This document shows, piece by piece, positions 23,144 to 30,998 of a DNA stretch of 32,620 nucleotides. How positions within the stretch are numbered: the stretch's first letter is position 1; each line of letters begins with the position of its first letter. The translations under genes were made by a program, and so were the position numbers. The notes beneath the pieces are model-generated. The model was not told the DNA's origin. It did not search any database and worked only from the letters and a program-made list of their open reading frames with translations. The stretch is from Collinsella sp. GTDB lineage: Bacteria > Actinomycetota > Coriobacteriia > Coriobacteriales > Coriobacteriaceae. The stretch lies in contig DXMU01000039.1 in assembly GCA_019414025.1 (NCBI GenBank), forward strand, positions 1 through 32,620, in the 5' to 3' direction.

Positions 23144-23152
23144 CCCCCCCCC
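23144..23152 (-). promoter_or_regulatory. G9 tract in the valS leader, before a possible leader ORF
   Basis: Nine G residues on the minus strand run straight into an ATG at 23143. That ATG opens a 29-codon frame (MQTLAGLHSS...) ending near 23054, overlapping the valS start in another frame. It could be chance. No T-box motif is seen in the 150-base leader. A palindrome TTCAG-T-CTGAA sits at 23168-23178. Confidence 0.3.
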
Positions 23153-23239
23153 TTAGGTATCGATTACTTCAGTCTGAATGAATTCGCTGAGGCTTAAACA
23201 AACACACAGAATAACACAGGTAGTTGGGGTTATTGCGTA

Positions 23240-23279
23240 TATATAAAATAGCCTCCGGCCGCAGGTGGTCGGAGGCTAT
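23240..23279 (-). terminator. Intrinsic terminator of clpX
   Basis: Perfect 10-bp stem ATAGCCTCCG / CGGAGGCTAT (23248-23257, 23270-23279), extended inwards by three weaker pairs with a 6-base loop. TTTTATATA follows on the minus strand. It lies 24 bases after the clpX stop. Confidence 0.88.
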
Positions 23280-23302
23280 CGACAAAAACGTTTTGACAGG
23301 TT

Positions 23303-24715
23303 TTAGCCGTAGATGCGTTGGGGCTGTTCTTCGCCCTTAACCGCCGCTTCGGTTACGACGACCTTGGCAACGCCTTCCTCGCTGGGGAGGTCGAACATCG
23401 TCTGTTGCAGCACGTCCTCGCAGATGGCGCGCAGGCCGCGGGCGCCGGTCTTGCGGGCAAGCGCCATGCGGGCGATCTCGTGCAGGGCCGCGTCCTCAAA
23501 CTCAAGATCGACATCCTCGAGCTGGAACATCTTGCGGTACTGTCGCACCACAGCGTTCTTGGGCTCGATCAGGATCGACACCAGGTCGTCCTCGTCAAGC
23601 GCCTGCGTCTGGGTGACGACGGGCGTACGGCCCACAAACTCGGGGATCATGCCAAAGGCGTTGAGGTCCTGCGGGAGCACCTGGCGCAGCAGGTCGTTCT
23701 CGTCGACCGAGGTGGGGCCGGCGATCTCGGAGTTAAAGCCCACGCCCTTGTTGCCCACGCGATCGGCAATGATCTTATCCAGACCCACAAAAGCACCGCC
23801 GCAGATGAACAGGATGTTCGTCGTGTCGATCTGCAGCAGCTCCTGTTGGGGATGCTTGCGGCCGCCGGTGGGCGGAACGCTGGCCACCGTGCCCTCAAGA
23901 ATCTTAAGCAGTGCCTGCTGAACGCCCTCGCCCGAGACATCGCGGGTGATGGAGAGATTCTCGGCCTTGCGGGCGATCTTATCAATCTCGTCCACGTAGA
24001 TAATGCCCACCTGAGCGCGCTCAATGTCGCCATCGGCAGCATTGATGAGCTTGAGCAGGATGTTCTCCACGTCCTCGCCAACGTAACCAGCCTCGGTGAG
24101 CGCGGTGGCATCGGCGATGGCAAACGGCACCTCGAGGATGCGCGCGAGCGTCTGGGCCAGCAGCGTCTTGCCGGTACCGGTGGGACCGAGCAGCAGGATG
24201 TTGGACTTGGCGAGCTCCACCTCGTCCATGTCATCGTCAAACTGGCCGCCCATGCCCGATGCCTCATCAAAGGCGGACACCGCGGCACCGCCCTCGATCA
24301 CGCGACGGTAGTGGTTGTACACGGCCACCGACATGGCGCGCTTGGCGTCCTCCTGCCCCATAACATAGGCCGAAAGCTCGTCATAGATCTCGTGCGGCGT
24401 CGGCACGTGCGTGATGACCTGACGGTCGTCCTCAAGCTCAAAGCCCTCGGCCTCGGGGTCAACGGCGGGCTGGGATGCAGCCTGGCCATGGTCGTTGAGG
24501 AAGCCCGGCAGCTTGCCGTTGCGGGCAGCGTCCATAAAGTCCGAAGCCAGTGACTCCTCCAGGATCTCGGAGCAAGCGGCGACGCACTCATCGCAGATAA
24601 AGATGTTGGTCGGACCCTTTACGAGACGACGGACCTGGCCCTGCTCTTTTCCGCAGAAGGAGCAGCGGATGGGGTTGCCGTTCTCGTCAAAGTTGTCCTG
24701 CATGTTACCGGCCAT
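23303..24715 (-). CDS. clpX: ATP-dependent Clp protease ATP-binding subunit ClpX
   Basis: A 470-residue AAA+ unfoldase that feeds substrates to ClpP. The N-terminal zinc domain has Cys 18, 21, 41 and 44 (CSFCG, CDEC). Walker A is GPTGTGKT (177-184), the pore loop GYVGEDVE (210-217), Walker B IIYVDEID (238-245), and sensor 2 the GARGLRAI near the C-terminus. It is about 45 residues longer than typical, mainly from an acidic linker after the zinc domain (residues 75-100) and an insert near residues 143-165 (VSAFDEASGMGGQFDDDMDE). The ATG at 24715 follows the clpP stop after one base (TAGGATG), with AAGGA before it, so clpP-clpX is one operon. Confidence 0.98.
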   Translation of the reverse strand: MAGNMQDNFDENGNPIRCSFCGKEQGQVRRLVKGPTNIFICDECVAACSEILEESLASDFMDAARNGKLPGFLNDHGQAASQPAVDPEAEGFELEDDRQVITHVPTPHEIYDELSAYVMGQEDAKRAMSVAVYNHYRRVIEGGAAVSAFDEASGMGGQFDDDMDEVELAKSNILLLGPTGTGKTLLAQTLARILEVPFAIADATALTEAGYVGEDVENILLKLINAADGDIERAQVGIIYVDEIDKIARKAENLSITRDVSGEGVQQALLKILEGTVASVPPTGGRKHPQQELLQIDTTNILFICGGAFVGLDKIIADRVGNKGVGFNSEIAGPTSVDENDLLRQVLPQDLNAFGMIPEFVGRTPVVTQTQALDEDDLVSILIEPKNAVVRQYRKMFQLEDVDLEFEDAALHEIARMALARKTGARGLRAICEDVLQQTMFDLPSEEGVAKVVVTEAAVKGEEQPQRIYG

Positions 24716-24716
24716 C

Positions 24717-25349
24717 CTAGGCGTCCTTCGCGGCGAGATCGCGCGAGGTGACGATACGGTCGATCAGGCCATAGTCGAGGGCCTCGGCAGCGGTCAGGTA
24801 GTTGTCGCGCTCGGTATCGGCCTGGACCTTCTCGATGGGCTGGCCGGAGGCGTCGGACAGGATCTGGTTGAGCTCGCGGCGGGTCTTCTTGATCTCCTCG
24901 GCCACGATCTCGATCTCGGTCTGCTGACCCTGGGCACCGCCGCTGGGCTGGTGAATCATGACCTTAGAGTGCGGCAGGCAAAAGCGCTTGCCCTTGGCGC
25001 CGGCCGAAAGCAGCACGGCGGCCATAGACGCGGCCATACCGACGCAAATGGTGGAAACCTGCGGCTTAATGAAGTTCATGGTGTCCAGAATCGCCAGACC
25101 GGAGTAGACCTCGCCGCCGGGCGAATTGATGTAGAGCGAGATATCCTTCTCGGCATCCTGGCTCTCAAGATGCAGCAGCTGGGCAACGACCAGGTTGGCG
25201 CTAACGGAGTTGATCTCCTCGCCCAAGAAGATGATGCGGTCGTTGAGCAGGCGCGAATAGATATCGTAGCTGCGCTCGCCGCGCGGCGTCTGCTCGATAA
25301 CGTATGGCACGAGGGCGGAATCGAACTTGGCGATCATACGCATCTCCAT
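24717..25349 (-). CDS. clpP: ATP-dependent Clp protease proteolytic subunit ClpP
   Basis: A serine protease that forms the degradation chamber with ClpX. The catalytic triad is visible as Ser 108 in GMAASMAA, His 133 in MIHQPSGG and Asp 182 in ERDNYL (numbering from the first ATG). ALVPYVIEQTPRGERSYDIYSRLL is the typical N-terminal processing region. ATG 25349 and ATG 25337 are both possible; the second has GGAG six bases upstream. clpX follows directly. A probable tig terminator and a perfect 12-bp palindrome lie upstream. Confidence 0.97.
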   Translation of the reverse strand: MEMRMIAKFDSALVPYVIEQTPRGERSYDIYSRLLNDRIIFLGEEINSVSANLVVAQLLHLESQDAEKDISLYINSPGGEVYSGLAILDTMNFIKPQVSTICVGMAASMAAVLLSAGAKGKRFCLPHSKVMIHQPSGGAQGQQTEIEIVAEEIKKTRRELNQILSDASGQPIEKVQADTERDNYLTAAEALDYGLIDRIVTSRDLAAKDA

Positions 25350-25360
25350 TTCTCTTACGG

Positions 25361-25372
25361 ACCAATATTGGT
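25361..25372. promoter_or_regulatory. Perfect 12-bp palindrome ACCAATATTGGT upstream of clpP
   Basis: A full palindrome 12 bases before the clpP start, between the tig terminator and the gene. It may be an operator for clpP-clpX; no known Clp regulator motif (CtsR, CIRCE) matches it. Confidence 0.4.
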
Positions 25373-25382
25373 TCTAGACAAA

Positions 25383-25423
25383 CGTACGGTGCCCGCATGC
25401 TATGCATTGGCTGGCACCGTACG
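25383..25423 (-). terminator. Hairpin after tig
   Basis: Perfect 11-bp stem CGTACGGTGCC / GGCACCGTACG with a 19-base loop, followed on the minus strand by TTTGTCT. It begins 77 bases after the tig stop and ends before the clpP palindrome. Probably a terminator, although the T-run is short and the loop long. Confidence 0.6.
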
Positions 25424-25499
25424 AAGCAACCGGATAACCGGTGTATAACTTTACCCCATCACGGACGCGTGCATGCGCTCGTGGGAAAGGTGGCGAGAA

Positions 25500-26801
25500 T
25501 TACTCGGCGTCCTGGGCGGTCTCGTCGACCTCGGTCACCTTGGCGTTCTCGACCAGGTGGTCGACGGCCTTGGAGCGACGGATGGACTCGCGGACGGCAG
25601 GCATGCGGCCATCGGCGATGAACTCGGCCTTGGAAGCCTCGATGTCCTTGACGCCAGCCTTCTCGAACTCGGCGTTGATGTCGTCCTCGGTGACCTCGAT
25701 CTTGAGCTCGCGGGCGAGGGCGTCCAGAGCCAGGGACTCACGGGCAACGTCGTTGGCCTGCTTATGCAGGTCGCCGATGAACTGCTCCATGGTCAGACCG
25801 GAAGCGGGCAGCCAGGTGTCCAGGGTCATGCCGCGGGCAGCGAGGTTGGACAGGAAGTTCTGGCCAAGCTCCTCAAAGACGGACTGCTCGTAGTCGGCAT
25901 CCATCTCGTCGAGCTGCAGGCGCTCGGCGAGAGCGGAGACGCAACGGTTCTCCTTCTCGGCCGGGAGGCGGGAAGCCTTGTCCTGCTCGATCTCGATCTT
26001 GATGGCGTCGCGCATAGCGTCGATGCTGTCGAAGCCAAAGTCGGACTTGACGAGCTCGTCGGTGAGCTCGGGGGTGTTGCGGACCTTGATGCCCTTGACG
26101 GTGACCTCGACGGTGTGGGTCTCGGCCTCCTCGCCCTCCTCGGCCTCGTCGGTCCAGGTGACGGACTTGACGTCGTCAACGTTAGCGCCGATCAGGGCCT
26201 CGTTGAACTCCTTGGGGTTGCTGTCGCTACCGGCGATGAGCATGCGGCCCTCGGCAGCGAAGTTGTCGGCGTTCTCGACGGCCTTGAGGTCGACGGTAAC
26301 GTAGTCCTCGGCCTCGACGGCGCGACCCTCGACGTCCTCGAAGGTGGCACGGTAGTTGAGGAGCATCTCGACCTGGTTGTTGATCTCGGACTCGGTGACC
26401 TCCGCAGGGGGCATCTCGATCTCGACGGCGTCGAAGGAAGAGAGCTCGGCAGCAGGACGCAGGGAGAACTCGACGGTGTAGGTGTAGTCCTCGTGATCCT
26501 TGGCGAGGTCAAGCTCCTTGTAGTCACCGTTCTTGGTGGGGACGATGTCCAGCTCGTTGAGGACGGAGGGCTCGTTGGCGGCGATCAGGTCGTTGGTGGC
26601 CTGAGCGAGGGTTGCCTCGGCGCCAAGAGCGGAGTCGATGACCGGACGGGGAGCCTTGCCGGCGCGGAAGCCCGGGAAGCGGTACTTCTTGGCGGTATCC
26701 TTGTAGGCCTTCTTGATCGCGGCGTCGACGTCGGCGGCCGGGATGGTGACCGTAGCGGTGAGCTTGGCGTCCTTGACGTCAGAAGCGGTGATGTTCAACA
26801 C
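25500..26801 (-). CDS. tig: Trigger factor (ribosome-associated chaperone and peptidyl-prolyl isomerase)
   Basis: Binds at the ribosome exit tunnel and helps nascent chains fold. The ribosome-binding signature is FRAGKAPRP (family GFRxGKxP) about residue 42. An FKBP-type isomerase domain follows (DYVTVDLKAVE, about residues 155-240), then a helical C-terminal domain. An ATG at 26813 and one at 26855 are in frame, but the ATG at 26813 is part of the ribosome site itself (AGGAGG at 26804-26810). GTG at 26801 or TTG at 26798 is therefore the likely start, followed by NITASDVKDAKLT. It is upstream of clpP-clpX, a common grouping. Confidence 0.95.
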   Translation of the reverse strand: MLNITASDVKDAKLTATVTIPAADVDAAIKKAYKDTAKKYRFPGFRAGKAPRPVIDSALGAEATLAQATNDLIAANEPSVLNELDIVPTKNGDYKELDLAKDHEDYTYTVEFSLRPAAELSSFDAVEIEMPPAEVTESEINNQVEMLLNYRATFEDVEGRAVEAEDYVTVDLKAVENADNFAAEGRMLIAGSDSNPKEFNEALIGANVDDVKSVTWTDEAEEGEEAETHTVEVTVKGIKVRNTPELTDELVKSDFGFDSIDAMRDAIKIEIEQDKASRLPAEKENRCVSALAERLQLDEMDADYEQSVFEELGQNFLSNLAARGMTLDTWLPASGLTMEQFIGDLHKQANDVARESLALDALARELKIEVTEDDINAEFEKAGVKDIEASKAEFIADGRMPAVRESIRRSKAVDHLVENAKVTEVDETAQDAE

Positions 26802-26889
26802 GTTCCTCCTCATACTGCCCAGCTTATCTGAGGTGCTGGTACCTTTATGCAACAAAGTGTCGCGACGGCCAGGGCCGACGCAGGTGCGA

Positions 26890-26973
26890 TGGTGCGGGCG
26901 AAAGGACTCGAACCTTCACGGGAATCCCACCAGAACCTAAATCTGGCGCGTCTACCAATTCCGCCACGCCCGC
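26890..26973 (-). tRNA. tRNA-Leu (anticodon UAG)
   Basis: On the minus strand the acceptor arms GCGGGCG (26967-26973) and CGCCCGC (26894-26900) pair fully. The anticodon stem CCAGA / TCTGG encloses TTTAGGT, giving anticodon TAG. A long variable arm (TGGGATTCCCG) and the T-loop GGTTCGAGTCC are typical of leucine tRNA. The discriminator A is at 26893 and CCA is encoded (26890-26892). It lies between the molybdenum hydroxylase operon and tig. Confidence 0.95.
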
Positions 26974-27060
26974 ATGAGCGCACAGACTAGGAATGATAGC
27001 AGATACGAGCGGCAAGCGCACGCACACGTTTTACAGGCTCACGACCTCACCACGAGTGCA

Positions 27061-27090
27061 AAAGGCGGGACGAGTTGTCCCGTGCCGCCA
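27061..27090 (-). terminator. Probable terminator of the molybdenum hydroxylase operon
   Basis: GGGAC-gagtt-GTCCC with an extra GGC/GCC pair across a 2-base bulge, followed on the minus strand by TTTTG. It begins 24 bases after the stop of the large subunit gene. Confidence 0.6.
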
Positions 27091-27113
27091 ACTACGACTT
27101 GTTCGCTAACCCG

Positions 27114-29945
27114 CTACTCCCCCAGCAGCGCTTTCTCCGGCGTGATCGGAAGCGAGCGTACCTGATGTCCGGTGGCGTGTGCCACGGCTGAGGCCACGGC
27201 GGCGAGCGGCGTGTTGATGACGACCTCGCCGATCGACTTGGCGCCAAACGGGCCCGTCGGCTCGTAGCTCGGCTCAAAGGCCACGCGAATGCTGCCGATA
27301 TCCAAGCGCGTGGGCAGCTTGTAGCTCATAAAGTTGCCGGTGCGCAGACGGCCGCGGTCATCGTGCTCGACGACCTCGTAGAGCGCGTGGCCAATGCCCT
27401 GGGCAATGCCGCCCTCGGCCTGGACGCGCGCGAGTGCCTCGTTGATCACGGTGCCGCAGTCCACAGCCGCCGCGTAGTCCACCACGGTCACCTTGCCGGT
27501 GGCCTTGTCGACCTCGACCTCGGCAATGCCGGCCATAAACGGCGGAGGCGAAACGGGCAGGCAGGCAGAGGCATGCGAGGTGAGCGCGTCGCCGCCCGCG
27601 ATGTTCTTGACGCATAGGTTGGCAAAGTCGCGCAGCGTGAGGTAGCGGTTCTGCTCGCGCGCGGCACGCTCGTCGGACAGGCGCACGTACTGGCCATCAA
27701 AGACCACGTCGGCGGCGTCCACATCCCACATCTGGGCGGCCTTAGCGCAGATCTTCTCGCGCAGCTCGGTCGCGGCGTTCTTGGCGGCAAGGCCCGTCAC
27801 GTAGGTACCGGAGCTCGCGTACGAGCCGGCGTCGAACGGCGACACGTCGGTATCCACGCCGCGCACCACAATGAGCGAGCTTTCAACGCCCAACTCCTCG
27901 GCGGCAATCTGCGCCAGGATCGTGTCGACGCCCATGCCGTTATCGGTGGCGCCGGTGCCGATGGAAATGAAGCCGTCCTCTTCCAGGCGCATGTCGATGC
28001 CGGCGATATCCACGTTGGAAATGCCCGAGCCCTGCATGGTGAGCGCACAGCCCAGAGCACGCACGCGGTCGCCCAGGTCGACGGCCAGCGGCTTGTCGCG
28101 CCAACCGATCATGTCCATCGCGCGCAGCAGGCAGCGGTCGAGTGCGCAGGCGTTGAGCTTTTCGTTGTAGTACTGCGGCATGATCTCGCCCTCGCGCACG
28201 ATGTTCTTAAGGCGCAGGTCGGCGGGGTCCATGTGCAGCATGTCAGCGAGCTCGTTGACGGCACTCTCCACGGCAAACTGGCCCTGGGTGGCACCGTAGC
28301 CGCGATACGCGCCGCCGCGGTTGGTATTGGTGTAGACAGCGTCCCAGCTAAAGCGGCTCGCCTTTACATGGTTGTAAATCGGCAGGCTCTTGTGGCCCGA
28401 AAGGCCGATCGTCGTGGTGGCGTGCTCGCCGTACGCTCCGGCGTTGGACAGCGTGTGCAGGTCGATGGCCGTGATGGTGCCGTCGTTCATGGCGCCCAGC
28501 TTAACGGTCATCTGCATCTGGTGGCGCGAGTTGCCCGCAGTGATGGTCTCCTCGCGGGTGTAGCAGCAGTAGCTCGGACGGCCAGTCTGCTGGGTGACGA
28601 ACGCCACGAAGATCTCGCAGCAGCCCGTCTGCTTGGAGCCAAAGCCGCCGCCGATGCGCGGCTTAATGACCTGCACCTGCGACTGCGGAATGTCGAGCGA
28701 CTGCGCGACCATGCGGCGCACATGAAAGGGCACCTGCGTAGAGGTGGTCACCGAGATGCGGCCGAACGCGTCGGTCGTCGCGAAGGCGCGGAAGGTCTCC
28801 ATGGGCGCGGTCTGCGTGGCCTGGCTGGTGTAGGTGCGCTCAAAGACGATGTCGCTCTGGGCGAAGGCCTCGTCCAGGTCGCCAAAGTCGCTCGTGCCGC
28901 TGCACACCAAGTTGCGCGAAACATCGCCGCCCTGCGGGAACATAAAGGTCACGTCGCCCTCGGGGTGGACCACGATGTCGTTATCGAGCGCCTGGGTAAA
29001 GTCGAGCAGCGGCTCGAGCACCTCGTAGTCGACCTTGATGAGCTTGAGCGCCTTGTCGGCAGCCTCCTCGGTCTCGGCGGCGACGATCGCCACCTCCTCG
29101 TTTTGGTAACGGACGAGGTTCTCGAGAATTAGGCGGTCGTAGGGACTCGGCTGCGGATAGCTCTGACCGGCGATGGTAAAGCGGCGCTTGGGCACGTCCT
29201 CATAGGTGTAAACGCCCACCACGCCGGGCACCTTCAGGGCGCGCGACGTATCGATGGAGCGGATCTTGGCGCGGGCATAGGGGCTGCGCTTGAGTTTGAC
29301 GATCAGGGCGCCGGCGGGCACCATATCGCCCGTGTAGACGGGACGGCCCTCGAGCAGCGCCTTCGAGTCCTTCTTGGGCTGCTTATGGGTGATCTGCTTG
29401 TACGAGACACCGTTGCAGCTGGTGTCGTTGACCGGCAGCTCGGGCATCTCAAAGCCCACCTGCACGCCGGACTCGTTGAGGAAGCGCACGATGGCGCGCA
29501 GCTGGCTCTCGTAGCCGCTGCAACGGCAGAGGTTGCCGGCGAGCTGGCGCGACAGCTCCTCGCGCGTGGCGACGAGGCTCGGGTCCTCCTTGGCGGCGCG
29601 GGCAAGCGCCAGCACGTTCATGATGAGGCCGGGGGCGCAAAAACCGCACTGCTCGGCGCCTTCGGCAGCCATCGCACGGGCAAGCGCCTCGGACTCGGCT
29701 TTGAGACCCTCGAGCGTGGTGATGGAGCGGCCCTCGATGCGCGCGGCGGGAACCGAGCAGCTCAGCACCGGGTCGCCGTCGAGCCACACCGTGCACAGGC
29801 CGCAGTTGGTGGTCTCGCAGGCGCAGCGCACCGACGCACAACCCTGCTCGCGCAACAGTGCAAAGAGCATGGTGTCGGGGGCAATCTGAACCTTGACCTT
29901 ACGGCCGTTGAGCGTAAAGGAAAGATCGATGAGTTTGGCAGCCAT
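27114..29945 (-). CDS. Xanthine dehydrogenase/aldehyde oxidase family protein: fused 2Fe-2S and molybdopterin-binding subunit
   Basis: A 943-residue molybdenum hydroxylase subunit. Residues 1-165 hold two [2Fe-2S] domains: a plant-ferredoxin type with CETTNCGLC and a helical one with CGFCAPG and NLCRCSGY. The molybdenum domain starts near residue 195 (GRPVYTGDMVPAGALIVKLKRSPYA). It has GGGFGSKQTGC, RGGAYRGYGATQGQF and, near the C-terminus, FGAKSIGEVVINT with the catalytic Glu. The substrate is probably a purine or other N-heterocycle. The N-terminal fusion of the iron-sulfur part to the Mo part is less usual than three separate subunits. It overlaps the FAD subunit gene by one base (TAATG). 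No Mo-cofactor insertion factor is in the window. Confidence 0.93.
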   Translation of the reverse strand: MAAKLIDLSFTLNGRKVKVQIAPDTMLFALLREQGCASVRCACETTNCGLCTVWLDGDPVLSCSVPAARIEGRSITTLEGLKAESEALARAMAAEGAEQCGFCAPGLIMNVLALARAAKEDPSLVATREELSRQLAGNLCRCSGYESQLRAIVRFLNESGVQVGFEMPELPVNDTSCNGVSYKQITHKQPKKDSKALLEGRPVYTGDMVPAGALIVKLKRSPYARAKIRSIDTSRALKVPGVVGVYTYEDVPKRRFTIAGQSYPQPSPYDRLILENLVRYQNEEVAIVAAETEEAADKALKLIKVDYEVLEPLLDFTQALDNDIVVHPEGDVTFMFPQGGDVSRNLVCSGTSDFGDLDEAFAQSDIVFERTYTSQATQTAPMETFRAFATTDAFGRISVTTSTQVPFHVRRMVAQSLDIPQSQVQVIKPRIGGGFGSKQTGCCEIFVAFVTQQTGRPSYCCYTREETITAGNSRHQMQMTVKLGAMNDGTITAIDLHTLSNAGAYGEHATTTIGLSGHKSLPIYNHVKASRFSWDAVYTNTNRGGAYRGYGATQGQFAVESAVNELADMLHMDPADLRLKNIVREGEIMPQYYNEKLNACALDRCLLRAMDMIGWRDKPLAVDLGDRVRALGCALTMQGSGISNVDIAGIDMRLEEDGFISIGTGATDNGMGVDTILAQIAAEELGVESSLIVVRGVDTDVSPFDAGSYASSGTYVTGLAAKNAATELREKICAKAAQMWDVDAADVVFDGQYVRLSDERAAREQNRYLTLRDFANLCVKNIAGGDALTSHASACLPVSPPPFMAGIAEVEVDKATGKVTVVDYAAAVDCGTVINEALARVQAEGGIAQGIGHALYEVVEHDDRGRLRTGNFMSYKLPTRLDIGSIRVAFEPSYEPTGPFGAKSIGEVVINTPLAAVASAVAHATGHQVRSLPITPEKALLGE

Positions 29946-30859
29946 TAGCGCACCTCGCTAGAATCGACGCCGGGCACGCGGCGGCAGGAATACTCGTCCG
30001 TGGCGAACTTGGGGATCTGCACGGTCTCGAGCTCGCGGGCAAGCGCGGCCGAAAGCTCGATGCCGGCGGCGCGACGCACAGCCTGGATGGCGAGCGGGGC
30101 CGAGATGCGGCGGCGGTAGTCGGCCGAGCCCCACAGGTTGGTGCCGTAGCTCAGCGCGCGCACTGATGCGGCCAGGGCGCGCAGCTCGTCCTCGGAAGGC
30201 TGCTCGTTGGTGAGACCACACGCCTCGCCCTGCAGCAGGGTCGCGCGCAGTGGGCGGGCGCCCACGGTGACATGCCAGCTGTTGTCCCACCAGGCGGCGG
30301 TGACGTTTAAGGAGGGGAAGTCGGTCGCGGCCTTGCGCACGGCCTCGTAGCTCGCACGGTAGTCGTGCTTAACGACCACGACGTGCTCGATCACGTCGCG
30401 CACATAGTCCATGTCCACGAACTCCGCGAGCGGCACGCGACCGGCGCCCGTCAGCTCAACATAGGAATCGAGCGCCAGGAAAGCCGAGAGCACGTCCGAG
30501 AAGCCAAAGCGGCCGTAGATGCTGCCGCCCACCGTGGCGGTATTGCGCAGCTGCACACCCACGATGTCGTGGACGGCGAACTCAAAGACATTGTTGACAA
30601 GCGCGTTGAGCCCGGCATGACGCTCGAGCTGGCGCAGGGTGCACATGGCACCGATGCGAAACTCGGTCTCAGTCTCCTCGATCTGATCGAGTCCGCAGGC
30701 CGAAAGGTCAATCGCCGTCGCCACGCGACGCGAACCCAGACGCATCCAAATGCCACCGCCCACAATCTTGTTGTTGCGGTTCTTCTGTAAGAGCTCATAG
30801 GCTTCGGCCGCGTTTCCAACACGGACGTAGGTACCGAACTTGAGCACGTTCTCCCCCAT
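29945..30859 (-). CDS. FAD-binding subunit of the molybdenum hydroxylase
   Basis: A 304-residue CoxM/XdhB-like subunit that takes electrons from the iron-sulfur centres. FAD-binding motifs are KIVGGGIWMRLGSR near residue 32 and NTATVGGSIYGRFGFSDVLSAFLALD near residue 106. The C-terminal CO-dehydrogenase-flavoprotein-like domain (YRRRISAPLAIQAVRRA) is present. Length is normal for the family. The start ATG at 30859 has AAAGAG right in front; a GTG at 30847 after GGGGGAG is an alternative. It is the first gene of the operon, which runs into the large subunit without a gap. Confidence 0.9.
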   Translation of the reverse strand: MGENVLKFGTYVRVGNAAEAYELLQKNRNNKIVGGGIWMRLGSRRVATAIDLSACGLDQIEETETEFRIGAMCTLRQLERHAGLNALVNNVFEFAVHDIVGVQLRNTATVGGSIYGRFGFSDVLSAFLALDSYVELTGAGRVPLAEFVDMDYVRDVIEHVVVVKHDYRASYEAVRKAATDFPSLNVTAAWWDNSWHVTVGARPLRATLLQGEACGLTNEQPSEDELRALAASVRALSYGTNLWGSADYRRRISAPLAIQAVRRAAGIELSAALARELETVQIPKFATDEYSCRRVPGVDSSEVR

Positions 30860-30922
30860 CTCTTTACTTGTCCAGTACCTCTAAGTGTACCAAACGAGGG
30901 CGCACGACCCTCACCACCATAG

Positions 30923-30956
30923 AAAAAGGCTCCCGGCCGATATGGTCGGGAGCCTT
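30923..30956 (-). terminator. Intrinsic terminator of gdhA
   Basis: Perfect 10-bp stem AAGGCTCCCG / CGGGAGCCTT (30926-30935, 30947-30956) with inner pairs and a short loop, then TTTTT on the minus strand. It lies 43 bases after the gdhA stop. Confidence 0.9.
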
Positions 30957-30998
30957 AGCGCATCAGCGGGTGCTGTACGGAGCTATGTCAAGCTGAAT

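Noticed and set aside
21661..23181. Long plus-strand frame opposite valS (506 codons)
   Set aside because: Low-complexity shadow; valS on the other strand has all synthetase motifs.
25473..26831. 452-codon plus-strand frame opposite tig
   Set aside because: Leu/Gly/Asp-rich shadow with no domain; trigger factor is certain on the minus strand.
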